NCBI GenBank assembly: GCA_022605405.1
Contig: JABYQQ010000015.1
Location: 1,265,148 to 1,329,147 of the forward strand
DNA: 64,000 nucleotides
Direction: 5' to 3'
Origin: Earliella scabrosa
Lineage: Eukaryota > Basidiomycota > Agaricomycetes > Polyporales > Polyporaceae
The first letter of the stretch is position 1; every line of letters begins with the position of its first letter. A program made the position numbers and the translations under genes. The notes beneath the pieces were generated by a model that ran no database searches, was not told where the DNA came from, and saw only the letters and a list, made by a program, of their open reading frames with translations. Positions 10,457-22,809 of this stretch are shown here, in pieces.

Positions 10457-12108
10457 TCATGGCAGGAAAGCGTGGTGGATATGCGACTCAGGAATAGGTC
10501 GAGACATTGAGATGAGCTGGATGTGATCGCCTTCGTTCTTCACAGCACCAAGGTCCAGCATTGTCAAGAGCTCCGTGAGGCTTCTCATGATGCTCGCTAG
10601 ATGTGTTGCGACAATCGTTTCATGCGTGTCGGTACCGTTGGGAAAGGGGTCGGGATCGCCTGTCTGTGAATTGGATAAGGCATGAGCGTATCCCGGGGCA
10701 TCTTGGATGTCGTCCGAGCCTTGGGCAGCTGCAGCGACCTCGGTTTCGGTGACCCACAGTTGCTTTCCGTAGGCTGTGCGACAGGGTCAGAACAGGACCC
10801 TGAAGTGCACGCATCGCGGCGCTCACAGTCAAGACCAGCTGGAAATGCTCACCTCCAGCGAATAATCGCACGTCGACAGAGGCGACGGTGTGTAACGGGT
10901 CCGGAAGACGGCGTGCCAGCTGCGCAGTCCACCACGTACGGCCGTAGCTCAGATCGTTCTCGTCGAGGATGAAGTGGAGATCTTCGAGCGCGGCGAAGCG
11001 CTGCAGAGTGCCAGTCAGCTGCTCGTCGGACAGGATGTCGAGGAAGCCTTCGCGAGAGGTGAAGTAGCTGAAGTCCTTGATTCCGCTCAGGCGGGTGCAA
11101 TATATTTCCAGCGTACAGAGAGGTGCGTGAGCGTGGACGCGGCGGAGCACCGGGATGAGTGTCTGGAGTCGCGAGCTGGCCGGGGAGAGAGAGGATGGAA
11201 CGATAAGGGCGGTCCACAGACTGAGGGTATGTAGCTGACGAAAGGACTGCACACATTCCAGCATCTCATCTACAATGCCCGTCGACCATCAGTAAACCCG
11301 GGACGGCTCGAACTCGCGTGCATATGAGACATACCGGAAATACCATGCGACACAGTCAAGTGCAAGCTCGACACATTCTCCCCGAACGCGAGCGGGGGGA
11401 AGTGAATTGTGCCGCAGCGATCCTGAGATGGAAAATCGTCAGTGAGGCTCCTCATCATGACAATCGGGAGGCCGAACACACCGAAAGCTTGAGCGAAAGG
11501 AGTTTACCGCACGGGCGGTGACCGCGCACCCCTGTGATGACAGGAATACGAAGCGGAGTGCCGTGATACAGTAACTTCAAGTCTTGCAAGAGAGGGAGGG
11601 ACCAGACAAATCGCAGGATGGCGCGGACGTTTACGCGGTCCATCCTCATGCTGAGGTGCGATAGAGCGAGTGACTGGAATTGGTAAAGGCTGATATCGGC
11701 GTATCGATGGGGATAGTAGCTCCAGTGTATTTCTTGAAAGTCGAGCGCGACGCAGTTCTTGAGGAGTCGGGGCAACGGGAGGCGGGCGAACGGAACATAG
11801 GGAGGTCGACCGATTAGATATGCCGCTTTGAAGGTGAGCCTGATGACGAGGTCTGCGAGGCGAGGTTTCTCCAGTAGCGTTCGCACAAGCAGATCGACGT
11901 GAATCTCGCACAGGAGCTTCACGTCGCGGAAGAGGGTGTATTGGCTGCGGGGAAGCCAGGCAGAGCAGACGAGTGAGGTTTGGCGCCAGGTCACATACGC
12001 GTCGTCCCTACTACCCTGCCAAAGTAGAACGCTGCGTTCCTGCCCGGTTGTATTGCAGGCATCGATGATGTGTTCGTATACATCTGGGGGAAGACGAGGG
12101 GTGTTCAT
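10457..12108 (-). CDS. F-box protein, LRR-like (466 aa, 4 exons)
   Basis: Minus-strand exons are 12108-11530, 11422-11335, 11269-10853 and 10773-10457, joined by introns of 107, 65 and 79 nt, giving 466 residues. The start was chosen at the ATG reading MNTPRLPPDVYEHIID, an F-box onset; the F-box continues with TSLVCSAWLPRSQYTLF after a short insert (about residues 4-65). The remainder is Leu-rich (ALSHLSMRMD, VSSLHLTVSHG, QLHTLSLW), typical of fungal F-box substrate receptors. The first intron uses donor GTGCGC at 11529. A stronger-looking donor, GTAAAC at 11507, would break the frame of exon 2, whose frame-0 reading is clearly the protein-like one. The last exon ends at the TGA at 10459-10457 after an acidic, His-containing tail. 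Its ligand is not predictable. Confidence 0.8.
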
Positions 12109-12764
12109 GCTCGACGGGCGAGTGATGTGAAGGAGAGAAGACGGGGCAAAACTAGGCCGCGGACGGATTGTGACTAGTCTCCGACGGACATATGTATCTC
12201 CGCCAATTCGCGAGGAGACGAAACATGCTGACGTCTTTGGACAGACATGAGAAATGAGTACGGTTTCGCACTCAGATATCAGGATCAGACTTACCGACGT
12301 AGCACAGCTGTGGTACGATATCACCGCTCACTGCCATTCGTGTCTTGGCTATGTCACCACACCTCCCGCACCCACCTTGATGAACGCAAGAGGTCTCTCT
12401 TGAGTTTGTCTAGACCGACTGATTGGCGTGTGTCGTGCGCCCGAGCTCAGGCGCAGACTCAGCTTCGTCCGGTGTCGAGGTGGCAGCACTTCGTAGTTCG
12501 ATGCAGAGTCGGACGATAGCATACTGAAGACCTGGGGGGCCGTGCATGCGAGTTGGAGGTCGCACCGCTGGAATAACTTGGATGGCCGCCAGTATAGAAG
12601 CAGAAGAACGAGCTGTAGCTTATGCGCCAGCCGTCAGTCTGAGGTAGAGGGGCGTGCAGGAGGCAGCAAGGACAGTCCCGCCGCTGCGGGCCTTGGTAGC
12701 GGCCCGGGTACCCGGGAGAATTTGACGCGCAAGCTAGGGGCTCAGCGGACGCAGATATCGTCTG
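12109..12764. other. Intergenic, no gene seen
   Basis: This lies upstream of the minus-strand F-box gene and should contain its promoter. The open frames on both strands show no domain or exon chain. Confidence 0.4.
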
Positions 12765-14260
12765 GTGTCTATTCTGTTCTCTCCACGGTTCACGACGCTC
12801 GCCATCGCACATCCTGAACGTACCATGTCTCGGTCCGGGACGCACTTGAGCGAACACTCGTCCACATCTACTCTCACTTCTATACCCGCTGAGGTTGGAT
12901 CCGACAACGCTGGGGGATTCGCCCTGCTCATTACCCTCACAATCGCGTAGCTCTCGACATACTGAACGTTCGCCGAAGTTCTACCTGCACACCAAGTCTT
13001 CCTTCGCTCGGACAAGCCCTGGCTGGTCTTAGAGGACCGGTCCACTTCACGAAGCTGTGGAAGGACATCGCGAATCGCGAGCTTAAGGTGCGTTCACTCT
13101 CCTTGTGAATGAATGCATTGGACCAGGGTGTAGCGGGGCACGCTCCTGACGCTGCCCGCGGTTAGGCCTCTCTTACGGAGTCAGTCACGCACATCTCAAT
13201 GGGTTGAGGGTTAGCTGTTCATCGGTGGATGCTGGCGCACTGGAGAGCTCACCCGGACACTGGTTCCTCGCAGGTACGCCCGTCGCGTCGATGTGCCCGA
13301 CCGTCTCCTCATCCTATGCAGCGGGGAATCATGCTCTCTGCACGCATTCCTATCGTGCGCAAACTTCGCATCCTGCCCAATCTCCCTTCTTTGACGTCTG
13401 CCACTCGGTTCGGGTGACGTCGCGGACTACTATCCGATCACCGCCGGCTTCACGCACATCGACGACGAAGATGTCAAGGGCAACACCCATCAGCCCGGAG
13501 TCGCACGGTGTCCCACGTCCCCTCTCTCCAGCACGGCGGGTTCGTGGGTACGCTCAAGATCGTGTGCATCCTCTAGATTGTCGACAACTCGCTTGTCCGT
13601 ATGGCGGGCGAGCCCGACGTCGGCCAGCACTTACTCGTCGCGCTCAAGCTGCTCCCCGACCTCCGCTGCTACGAGCGCACGAAGATGCTGTGCGTGAACA
13701 ACCGCGAGTGGCTGTCCGAGGAGCACGAAATGGGCAGCCTCTTGTGGCCGCATCCCGACCATGCCCACTACACACACGTTGTACGTCTAAGACCTGTCGT
13801 CCGGGTCCGGAAGCGCCCCGCGCTATGGACACTCCTTCTCTCTTATGTCCATCAATGCCGTGACGCCCACCTACGCTCTCTCGCACAACTTCCGATGGAC
13901 GTCGTCGAAGAGCCGGCTTGGGATGCGATCCCTCCGTCATCAGTACTTACCCACCCCGTCTAGCTATCTTCCAATGACTCCGACCACTCGCGACATGGCC
14001 CCAGTATTCAGAGGTCTCGCTCGCGCGCTCGCGGGTAACTGCGACTCCTGCTTCTCCGCTGGTGATCGACTGCGATCTCGACATGTCGGATATCGGAGAC
14101 GAGACACAAGAGGTGGATGTGTGGGAGCGGGAAATGGGACGGGAATTCACTGGCGAGCGTCATATCACATACGCCTTGCTTATGTGCGATGGTACGTTAG
14201 GCTATACCTGCTCCTCCTTCTGCAACCCTAGTTCCCTTTTCCTGACTTCGAACACAAGAG
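12765..14260 (+). pseudogene. Decayed gene copy A of a locally repeated family
   Basis: This stretch shares several diverged blocks, in the same order, with 22810-23900 and 23905-25510. Examples are 13451-13510 with 23373-23430 (about 85% by eye, with many third-position changes when read as THIDDEDVKGNTH), 13979-14051 with 23578-23650 and 25166-25235, and 14181-14220 with 23777-23812. Splice-like GTACGT and GTGCGTTC sites fall at matching places. Copy A keeps the longest readable exon (13601-13780, MAGEPDVGQHLLVALKLL and onward), but in-frame stops lie just before it and the chain does not join. I do not recognise the family; a degenerate F-box-type protein is only a guess. It could also be a real gene with exons that I failed to join. 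Confidence 0.4.
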
Positions 14261-16799
14261 AACAACACGCCCCGCCGGTGCGTGCCGGGGCCTCGTCTCG
14301 CAGCCCGCTTGTCAGGCTTTGAAGACCAAGTCCAGCTGTTATCGACATCCTTGACGCATTTTCACCCAGGCCTGGTTGACACGCCTTCATCCCTCCGTAC
14401 TTTGCGTCGAGCCCTCTCCCCACTTTCACGAGGCGGAGGACTTGCCCCTCACTCTGGCCTCGTGGATTCCTGGCCCGCTTTGCTCTCACGCCGGTATGCT
14501 CTTTCCTCGCTGCCAGGTGCTCGGAGTGCTCGTGTCGCCCATTCCTCGGCATTGAGACCACGACCGCACAAGGCGGAACTTTCGGAACTCTGCGCCCCTC
14601 AACGCCCCGCCTTCCTTCCGCCTTGGACTGATTGCGGCTACGGCTAGCGTGAGGTGATAATACGGCGACATACAATCAAGGTGCCTTTGTACTGACTCTC
14701 ATCTGCACAGGCCTACAACCGTCAAATCTGGGAGCAGCGGTCGACTCAATCCAGATGATATTCGACTTCCTCTGCCAAGATCCAGCTCTCGCTCAAGTAG
14801 CACTCTTCCAGGCGATTCCTGCGCCGTTCCTGCGTGAGGCGGTGGACCCGGTCAACACGACGCTGCCGAAGGACCCTAACGAGCTTGAGGTGCGTTCTTT
14901 GTCTCGCGCTGGGACGGAGTGCAAAGAGACAAGTTCCTGATTATGTGCGCGGATAGCATCCTTCAAGCTACGCATCCACAGCTGAGAGGAGGCCACTGTC
15001 GAGAAGACACTCGTCCGACTGAAGGTTCGGGTGAACCCGATACGATGTACAGGTACGCGTATTGTATTTGTATTCCAGACCGTCGCCTCATCCTCATGCA
15101 CTACATCCTGGCTCAGGGCCAAGCAGGATCGCTGCAGTCATACAAGCCTCGCACTCCGCCCCTCATATGCACCTCCTAGCTCATATTGGCGGGTTTGCGT
15201 AGCTTCTCAAAGCGTGTGACGACGAATGCGTTGCGGACTACACTCGTTCTATTCGGTTCATTCCGCGCCATTCCACAAGGACGACTTCTGCCGCGATAGT
15301 TCGGATGGCACGGTGCATCGTGTGCCCGCAGGGCGCGTCCCTCTTCCTCTTCCGCCGCTGCGTCTTACGGACTTCCGCGTCGAATGTTCGCAGGCAGAGG
15401 GAGCGAGTGTAGAGGTATCTGGGCAAAGTACCCTCGTCGAGATCACCCTCGCACGCAGCCGGCAGAACCTCCTCTCTCCCCGCCTGTCCGACGCACACGC
15501 GTGTGTTGGAGCCTCGCTCCTATGGAATGCCTGTACCTACTGCAAGAGCAGCCGCGCATCCAGGACATGGTCTTCGATCGGCGCGCGCACTTCGTCCAGT
15601 CGCCACTATCATAAACGACTGCTGATGTCTGTCGTCCGCGTCTTCGAGCTGCACGATAGGCCCACGGCTTTCCATACTGAGCGCTGAGCGCTTGAGCACC
15701 CGCCAAGGTCCCTTCTAGTGATCGCCTGCGCGTACGCGCTTGCACCCGCTGCTTCATGATTAAAAATCCCTTCCTCGTAGCCCCTCCCAGAGACGTCTGG
15801 CATTCACGCCTTTTCTCTGCTCTCCTACAAGCGGAACCCCACAAGTGAGCTCGCATCCACGCACTCTACATCGACTTGTGCGGCTACCCAGTCCCGTCGC
15901 CCACTCCTGAGACTTCGGTCGGGAGGAGGAAGGTCGCTCACTACCTCGCCATCCTTGGGTCACATATCCAAGGTACGACCCCATCGTCGCTCTCATGGTC
16001 TCCAGATCCCGTTCGCACTGAGCCTTTCGTCGTTGACAAGTCTCACTTTACGTCGCTCCTGCGTCGAGAATGTCAGTCCATGTCCATCTTCCACCCGGAC
16101 CCATCACCTACGCCGCCCCCGATGAACTCTTTGGCGAGATCCGCGGATCTAGTCGCAGCCAACAACTTTCAGTCTCCCTGAACTCGTCTCGGTCTAACGC
16201 TATTCGAAGAGCTCTACGGCCATGAATCAGAACAACCCCCCATGATCGATCCAAGCCAGGAGGGTCACCCGCTTACCAGCAGTTGGCCCTGGAGTGCACA
16301 AGCCAGTCTCGCAGAGCCGGCTGACCTTCGTCTCTGTGGATTCGGTCGCGAAGTCGGCCGTCGAGTCCCGACTCGTACACACACCATCGACGCCGCCACC
16401 CTTCGCGAAGACCTCAAGCTCACGCGCAAATCTCACGGTGATGATGCTGCTCAATGGCAGTATGTCCAGCGCGATAAGCATCAGGAGGCGTGGACACAGC
16501 AGCATGCGCCACCCGCGCGCGAGCGGAAACGAGCGCTTTGGCGACGCACTTGTCTTCCCGGGCTAGCGACGGCGCTCGTAACACGCCCTGCAACCGCATT
16601 CATCCACCCCGTCACACTGAGTGAGGACGCACACTTTGCTAGCTACAGTCACGTATGGTCTTGCCAAGACGGCGTGAAGCATTTTGCGCGCGATATACCT
16701 GGACGTCAGTACATACACCGTGACAGTGGCCGGCTAGCAGTGGAGACGATACAAGTTCGCCGAGCACGAAGTCCGCTGTATGTGTTAGTGACTACGTGT
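14261..16799 (+). other. Decayed genic tract with isolated exon-like pieces
   Basis: Several short stretches read like protein but do not connect. Bases about 14714-14890 encode a helix-rich segment (AAVDSIQMIFDFLCQDPAL and onward) that ends at a GTGCGT donor. Bases 15516-15612 read MECLYLLQEQPRIQDMVFD. Bases 16070-16225 form a 51-codon ATG frame. Stops and frame changes separate them. I do not recognise a family and treat the tract as relics or as a badly diverged gene. Confidence 0.3.
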
Positions 16800-17027
16800 C
16801 ATCTACTACCTGTCTAGTATGCTGCCAAATGGTCCATGTACCAATGATGATGATGTTGCTGTCGCGGAGCCTGAGGAGGCTGTCGGCCACGAGCGTGCCT
16901 CAGCGTCTCCAATTCCAAATACAAGCGCGAGTGCCCACATGTCCTGATACGATCTCGAGACATATCCCTCTTCATCTCTCTTCGTGTCTCTCCCTGCCAG
17001 GATCACTGCTCCTCGTCATATCATATC
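16800..17027 (+). promoter_or_regulatory. Upstream region of the second F-box/WD40 gene
   Basis: The 228 bases before the ATG at 17028 become pyrimidine-rich towards the start (TCTCTTCGTGTCTCTCCCTG) and end in TCATATCATATC next to the ATG. Such CT-rich stretches are common just upstream of fungal transcription starts. No TATA box is clear. Confidence 0.3.
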
Positions 17028-19646
17028 ATGCCCACCCTCCCCATTGAACTCATCGAGTTCGTTATCGACAACCTCAGCGATGACCTAGGGACCCTTCACA
17101 CTTGTTCACTTGTCGCCAGAGGATGGCATGCGTTCTCCCGGGTATACATTTTTCGAAAAGTTGACTTGAAGTCGATGCATCAGATCAAGCGGCTCGTACA
17201 AGCACTCGATGCGGACAACGCTCTGGAGCGCTTCGTGGATACCGTTGTGGTATGGATCGTACCCGATCCGGTCGGCAGGTGCGCGCAGTGGCCATCCGTC
17301 CTGACCGTCCTGGATGCCCTACCCATCCTTCTACTGCGTCGTCTACCCAATCTGGCGCACTTGGATCTACATCATTATGGCGTCAAGGAGCACCGACCAT
17401 TGATCCACTCGTTTCTTCTACGGCCGTCCCTCATCCGCAGTCTTCGACGATGCGCTCCGATCCGTAAACTTTCGCTCTACTCCGTTACCTTCAAGACTTC
17501 CTCCGATCTCGTCAACTTGATTAGAGAAGGTTTACCCACTCTCGAGCGGCTGAGGTGCATTAGCATCGACGTTCATCAGTTTACTGAGCCGCGGTCGCCG
17601 GCCCAACAACGACGGCTCTCTCTCCAATACCTATCCGTGAGTTCTGGGCTACGATCATGTTTCAAGTTGCAAGACTGATTGACACTCACCGAATATCACA
17701 AGTTACATCATGTTGACGCCAATGTCGCGAGAATACTTATTCTTATGTCACCATCCACGCTCCGGTCTTTGTCCATGGGTATGGAACTAACACTGGACAA
17801 TTGGAAAGAAGGTGTGTGCCAGTGACGAGCAATTGCTCGTCATTCCTAGTCTCGATATATAAGTGGCTCACAAATCTCTCTGCACAGAGACGGGAACGAC
17901 GCGATATGCATATTTCCGACACTTGCATCAAATCCAAGAGGTGGTCATATACCTACGTGCAGACGTTCAACCAGAAGAAGAAAGTCGTCCCACTCTGTCA
18001 GACTATTTCGCAATTTTGGCCAATATGCTCCATCACGTTCCCTCAAGAGAGCTACAAGTACTTACACTCTCTTTGCCGTTATCATCCTCTTACCATGAGG
18101 AACCTGCTTTCGAGTTCCAATCTTACCACGACGAGAACCACGTTGGGCGCAACTGGGAGTTTCCCTCTGATCCAGTGACGCATCGAGACATGAAACCCTT
18201 CCTTCGTGAACAACTTCCCTACAAGACCGTGCGTAGAGCCATTCACACGGTAGAACATCTCATCTCGCAGTTCTCTATGCTCGAGGCCATGTGGTTCGAC
18301 ATTTCGAGCACAGACACTAGAATCTGGGATGGTCTTGTGGCGAAGATGTTCCCCAATCTGCACAAGAAAGGCATGGTTAGAGTTGTCAGAGAATCCATTA
18401 GCTCTGAAAGTAAGTGTCATTTTGCATTGAACGTCACGGTATTCAAGCTGCGAGCAGTCGAGCTTACTTCACCCTAGCGAGCCTACCATATCCAAGAACA
18501 CGTCGTCCACTCCAAGACCGTTACGAGCTACTTGCAATGTCCCCAGATGCGAAGTGGATCATAGCTTTGCTACGCAAGTCAGATGCATCTTGGTGCGGGA
18601 ATGCCATTCTCCTGCTCGACATTATGGAAGATCGGGGATTTGTTCACCACCTTCACTTCAATTGTGGAGCCTATAGGTTCACATTCCATCCCGACAGCTT
18701 GCGCTTCTTCTCATTAAATGAAAAGAAGCCCCTGATCACCATACATCGTGCGGACCTCCCTCACGCAGTCGGGACACTTGACGTGCCGGGACAGCTTCCG
18801 AGTCAATATATCACCTTGACTTCCCTGTCTTCCGATGGCTCTACCTTCGCTGCTGCCTTCCGGTATAGCTCAATCATCCACATTTGGAACACGGAAACAT
18901 GCCATGCTATTGGCGTAGTCAAGTGTCACATGGGGGGGCCCGAACTATGCTTGTCCTTTTCTCCGGATGGCACCATGCTTGGGTTGTTTGGCGAGGATTG
19001 CCCAAGATCGGTGTGGAGAGCAATTGTCCCCTCCAGCTCGCACTGGGTCACAGACCCTATCCTCTCTGCATCGTTTGATGACGGTGTTCTCAAGGCCGAC
19101 TTTGATCTTACAGCCACACGCCTTGCGACTCTCAATCGCGACGGGATCGTCAAGATCCTGAGCGTATCTACTGCCGAGGTGCTCCTCAGTTTACACTCGG
19201 GGAAGCCTGGACATCCAGACGTGCCAATCATCAAGTTCTCTCCTGATGGACGACGCATACTATGGTCTACAGCCGATGGTGCAGGCATCTCTCTCTGCCA
19301 AGACTTGGTCCACGGGGGACCGATCACGTCGATTGCACCAGGATTCGGGGAAAAGTGTCGGGTAACATCTTGGACCACGGGGCCAAGGGGCTGGGCGTAT
19401 TGGTCACGGTACAAGTGGCAGGACGCGAATTTTTCGCCCGACGGCAGATACATAATATCTTACTGGAGAGGTTGGGGGCAGCTGTGGAGGACCAGCGACA
19501 GTTCGTTGATATGGACTGCCAGAGCCGCGCTCCGTTCCATGCGATTCACAGACGACGGAGAGACTTTGTTATCTGTGGGGGACGATGGCTTATGTCGGAA
19601 ATATTCAAGGAAAGAATGGGAGCGCATGTCTGATCCACCGTTCTAA
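17028..19646 (+). CDS. F-box / LRR-like / WD40 fusion protein, paralogue 2 (802 aa, 4 exons)
   Basis: Exons are 17028-17636, 17703-17811, 17888-18409 and 18478-19646; introns are 66, 76 and 68 nt, and all phases agree. Residues about 4-45 are an F-box (LPIELIEFVIDNL, then LHTCSLVARGWHAFSRVYIF). Residues about 50-410 are a Leu-rich region. From about residue 414 a WD40 domain follows, with repeats such as LSFSPDGTMLGLFG, IIKFSPDGRRILWS and MRFTDDGETLLSVGDDG. The propeller is more degenerate than in the gene at 3844-6282; few repeats keep the final WD. Overall size and domain order match that gene (413 + 389 residues here against 408 + 371). The first and last introns sit at equivalent positions and phases, so the two are paralogues; the middle intron is unique to this copy. 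It is likely an SCF ligase substrate receptor with unknown substrate. Confidence 0.83.
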
Positions 19647-22600
19647 CGCTCGGTATGTTCTGTCGTCTCATCTCATTATGATATCCTGACGCTGACTAGA
19701 TTCCGATTAGTGTCAAATCCCAACTCCGGCGATTCCAATCATGTAGTAAGTGTGCTTCAGGGTATTGCTTCCCGCTCTCTAACTTCGTTTCTTGAGCAGC
19801 TTTTGTCGTCCATGGACCATGAGCAATGATCCCTGCTCTCCTTTTCGTCACGGCTCTATCTATCTGCGCTCATGCGCTTTCGAATTTCTCATGATCAGGA
19901 TTCCACATCACTCCGAGTCGAAGCGCCGCCTTTGGTGCTCACGGCGTCCGGACACTAGTCGTTGCATAGGCTCTGTCGGCTTTACTTCTCATATGGACCC
20001 CCTATCGCCGTGCCTACGTACATACAATACCGAGTTGTATCCTGTCAAGAACAGAGTAACCAAACCGGCGACTCTCTTGACCGCTTATCCGTAACCGGAC
20101 CTCTATCCCCTCCGATTGTATTGCGATCGCTGCTCACTTTCCCGATTCTGACGCTAGCTAGTATAGCCATCAGTTTATGCATGCATTCAGACTCATCTCG
20201 CCGCGTACACGGAAGCTCGTGTTGCCTACAGGTCTAACAGCAGGCTTCAGCGATACCGCCCGAAGCACGACTTGGACACTCCCGTCGAGCCGTCCTCCGA
20301 CGCCCAGAGTGTGCCTCGAGCGGTCCACAACCGCGTGCATAAAACACACAGGCCACAACGGGTCCCTTCCTCCGCCCATCCATGTTGCTGATGTGGGGCG
20401 GTGTCTCGAGCAGATATGCCCTGCGTAACGATGTCGAAGATCTAATACCAGTGCACGCGAATAGTGCGTCTGAAATCGTGAGGCTGGCCAGCTCGACGAG
20501 AATCGGGTCACCACGCAACGCCGTTGCGGCCAAAGAACGTAGGGTGACAGGTGCGGTTGTGGGCGACGAAGGTCGTCGCGGATAGATGGCGGAAAGGAGT
20601 ACATCGAGGGGAGCAGTGCGACGCGGCTTCGAGTGGCCTGAGGGTGCGCTGTCAGCTTCGGGAACATGCGTAGACTCCCGCGCTGTACTTACTATGAGCG
20701 AGCTGCCGCTCGCCTGTTTCTCCGGGGTATCTCAGGCTGCAGCTGACGGAGGAGTGGGTAAGAGCTTGCAGACACAGCCACAAGTCGCGTAACCCATCGA
20801 TAGCTACAATGATATCGAGCCTTCAACAATGAACGGCTGAAAAGGCGTCACGCGAGATCGTTCGGTTCAAGTGGACGAATGTCTTGCTCACCAGTCGACA
20901 AGCGGGTTCGACACGGCAGCTGGGTCAAGAAGGATCGCGGTCTGCGGAAGAGCCTGCTGCAAGGCACTGATCATCAGTCGAACAGGAGAGGCCGCTAACG
21001 CTGCATTCTGTAGATAGAATTCAAGATGGAGTCGCTGTCAGAGCTTGACACGATTAAAGAGGGCACGAAGGATGGCTAACCGACGGAAGTGTTGGACCGG
21101 TTGAACGGATCTGAGGAGACGCCTGCGACGAACGAGACCTTGGCGACTGATGAAGGCTCCGAGCGCCGGATCCCACGAGCCCGTCTCGACTGCAAGGGGT
21201 GTTAACTCAGTGCGTCCCGTAGGAGGGGGTAGCCTCACAGATGTCGAAGTGATAGACGGGGCTGTTCAGTGGGACGACGTTCCCGGGCTCGATGGCTTCG
21301 TTGCCGGTCGTCCTACTAGTGAGCATCTTTGCGATCATAATTGCACAAAGTCTTGCGAGAGTTGCGCGTCCACACGTGAAGCTGACGTCCATTGCGTGCT
21401 CGAAAAGCTTGCTCGTCTTGCTCTTCGTGAACACGGGGGACTGTAACGTCCATGGTCAACTCAACCTCGCACTCCTGTACACACTCTGCAACTTCACCTA
21501 ATTGCCGATACGTCCCTGCCCCGCCCGCGAGATCGGCCCGTACACGAGCAACGTCCGGAAGTGTCCCAGCGGCGTCATGGGCACTTGCTCTCCCAACTCT
21601 GGCGTGTGTGCGCGCACCGCGACGAGCTCGAGTTGCGCGGAGCCCAGTTATGCAGCTAGCCGATGTCATCAGGAGCAGAGCGAATGATAGGAAGCCCAGT
21701 GAACGTGGAAGACGAGACTTACTCCAGCGGCGCGCAATGACGTTGAGGGCGAGGAAACACAAGTGCCACGGCATGCGCCTGAGTTGAAGATCTGGGTTCC
21801 AATTACACGTCCCTATCGACGGACAACCAGTCAGCCTCCACGCATGAAGCTTTGAGGTTGCGCCTGTTGGGTCATTAGACGCACCTGGTGAAGACGAACC
21901 GGTTGAGGTGGATCTTGTACATCGGTCGGTGATGCGAGCGGAACGCAGATCGAAAGCAAGAGAGAGGGACTTCGGTGCGCAAGCAAACTGCCATGGAGGT
22001 TGTACATGAGAGTCAGAAAGACCGTGCACGCAGCGAGACTTGAGTGCCAGCGTGCTCGGGAGGGAATAAGGTAGTCGCGGTACGCACGTCGCGGAGGCTG
22101 CAGGCGATAAAGGAGGCACGTACATTGTCCTTCCTTCATGGTTCTTTTCTCATATGACTATGTGCAAGCACATAGCCCGTCCCGAACAGCACGGACAATG
22201 ATTCGTGCACTGTGGAACAGCAGCTTCTCCGGGATGAACGCAGTGCTGCAGCGCGTCCGTGCCATGGCCAATGCGGTCGGCACAGTGGAGAGTACAACCT
22301 GCAGCAGCCTCAATGCTGTTCCTCAGCTACCCCTCAATATTCAATGGCTCCGACCTGGCGTTGAGGGTGGTTGTCGGAGACGAAGGGAACACTGGTCGGA
22401 GGCTTGATCGCGTCTTTTCCGAGATATTGCGGAAATCTTGGGTCATACATCTTCTGCGTGTGTCGTGCGTATACATGAGAAAGCACTGCAGTAAGCTCAA
22501 GATGGGCATGACGAGTTGTGACGACTAAGTGGACACTAGATAGAGAAGAGAAAGCCTGAGTCTTGAAGGAGACGGACAGTTGGTGGAAGCTGGTAGCGCC

Positions 22601-22809
22601 CGCGACACGTGGCATCTCGACGGCCCGAACGTTCCGCCCAACTGCTAGCCTGTTGCGAGTCCTCTTCGTCTCAGTTCTGCTCTCTCACTGCAGTTCCGCT
22701 CTCTCGATCGTCTGCTGCTGGATTCATCGTGCTTCGATCCTGCGATCGAGAGCCATCTCTGTGATGGTGCAAGGAGGCCTCCGGCTTGTGTAGCGCGCAT
22801 CTTCTGAAG
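19647..22809. other. Unassigned region after the F-box cluster
   Basis: No gene can be supported. On the minus strand a 269-codon frame (22125-21316) contains hydrophobic pieces, including LRRMPWHLCFLALNVIA and LGFLSFALLLMTSASCI, that loosely recall fungal multi-spanning DUF6533-type membrane proteins, but the motif order is not convincing. Another minus-strand frame (20667-20170) shows no domain. Both may be relics. Confidence 0.3.

Noticed and set aside
11423..11507. Intron starting at GTAAAC (11507) in the minus-strand F-box gene
   Set aside because: Although the donor looks better than GTGCGC at 11529, it puts the next exon into a frame without the Leu-rich pattern.
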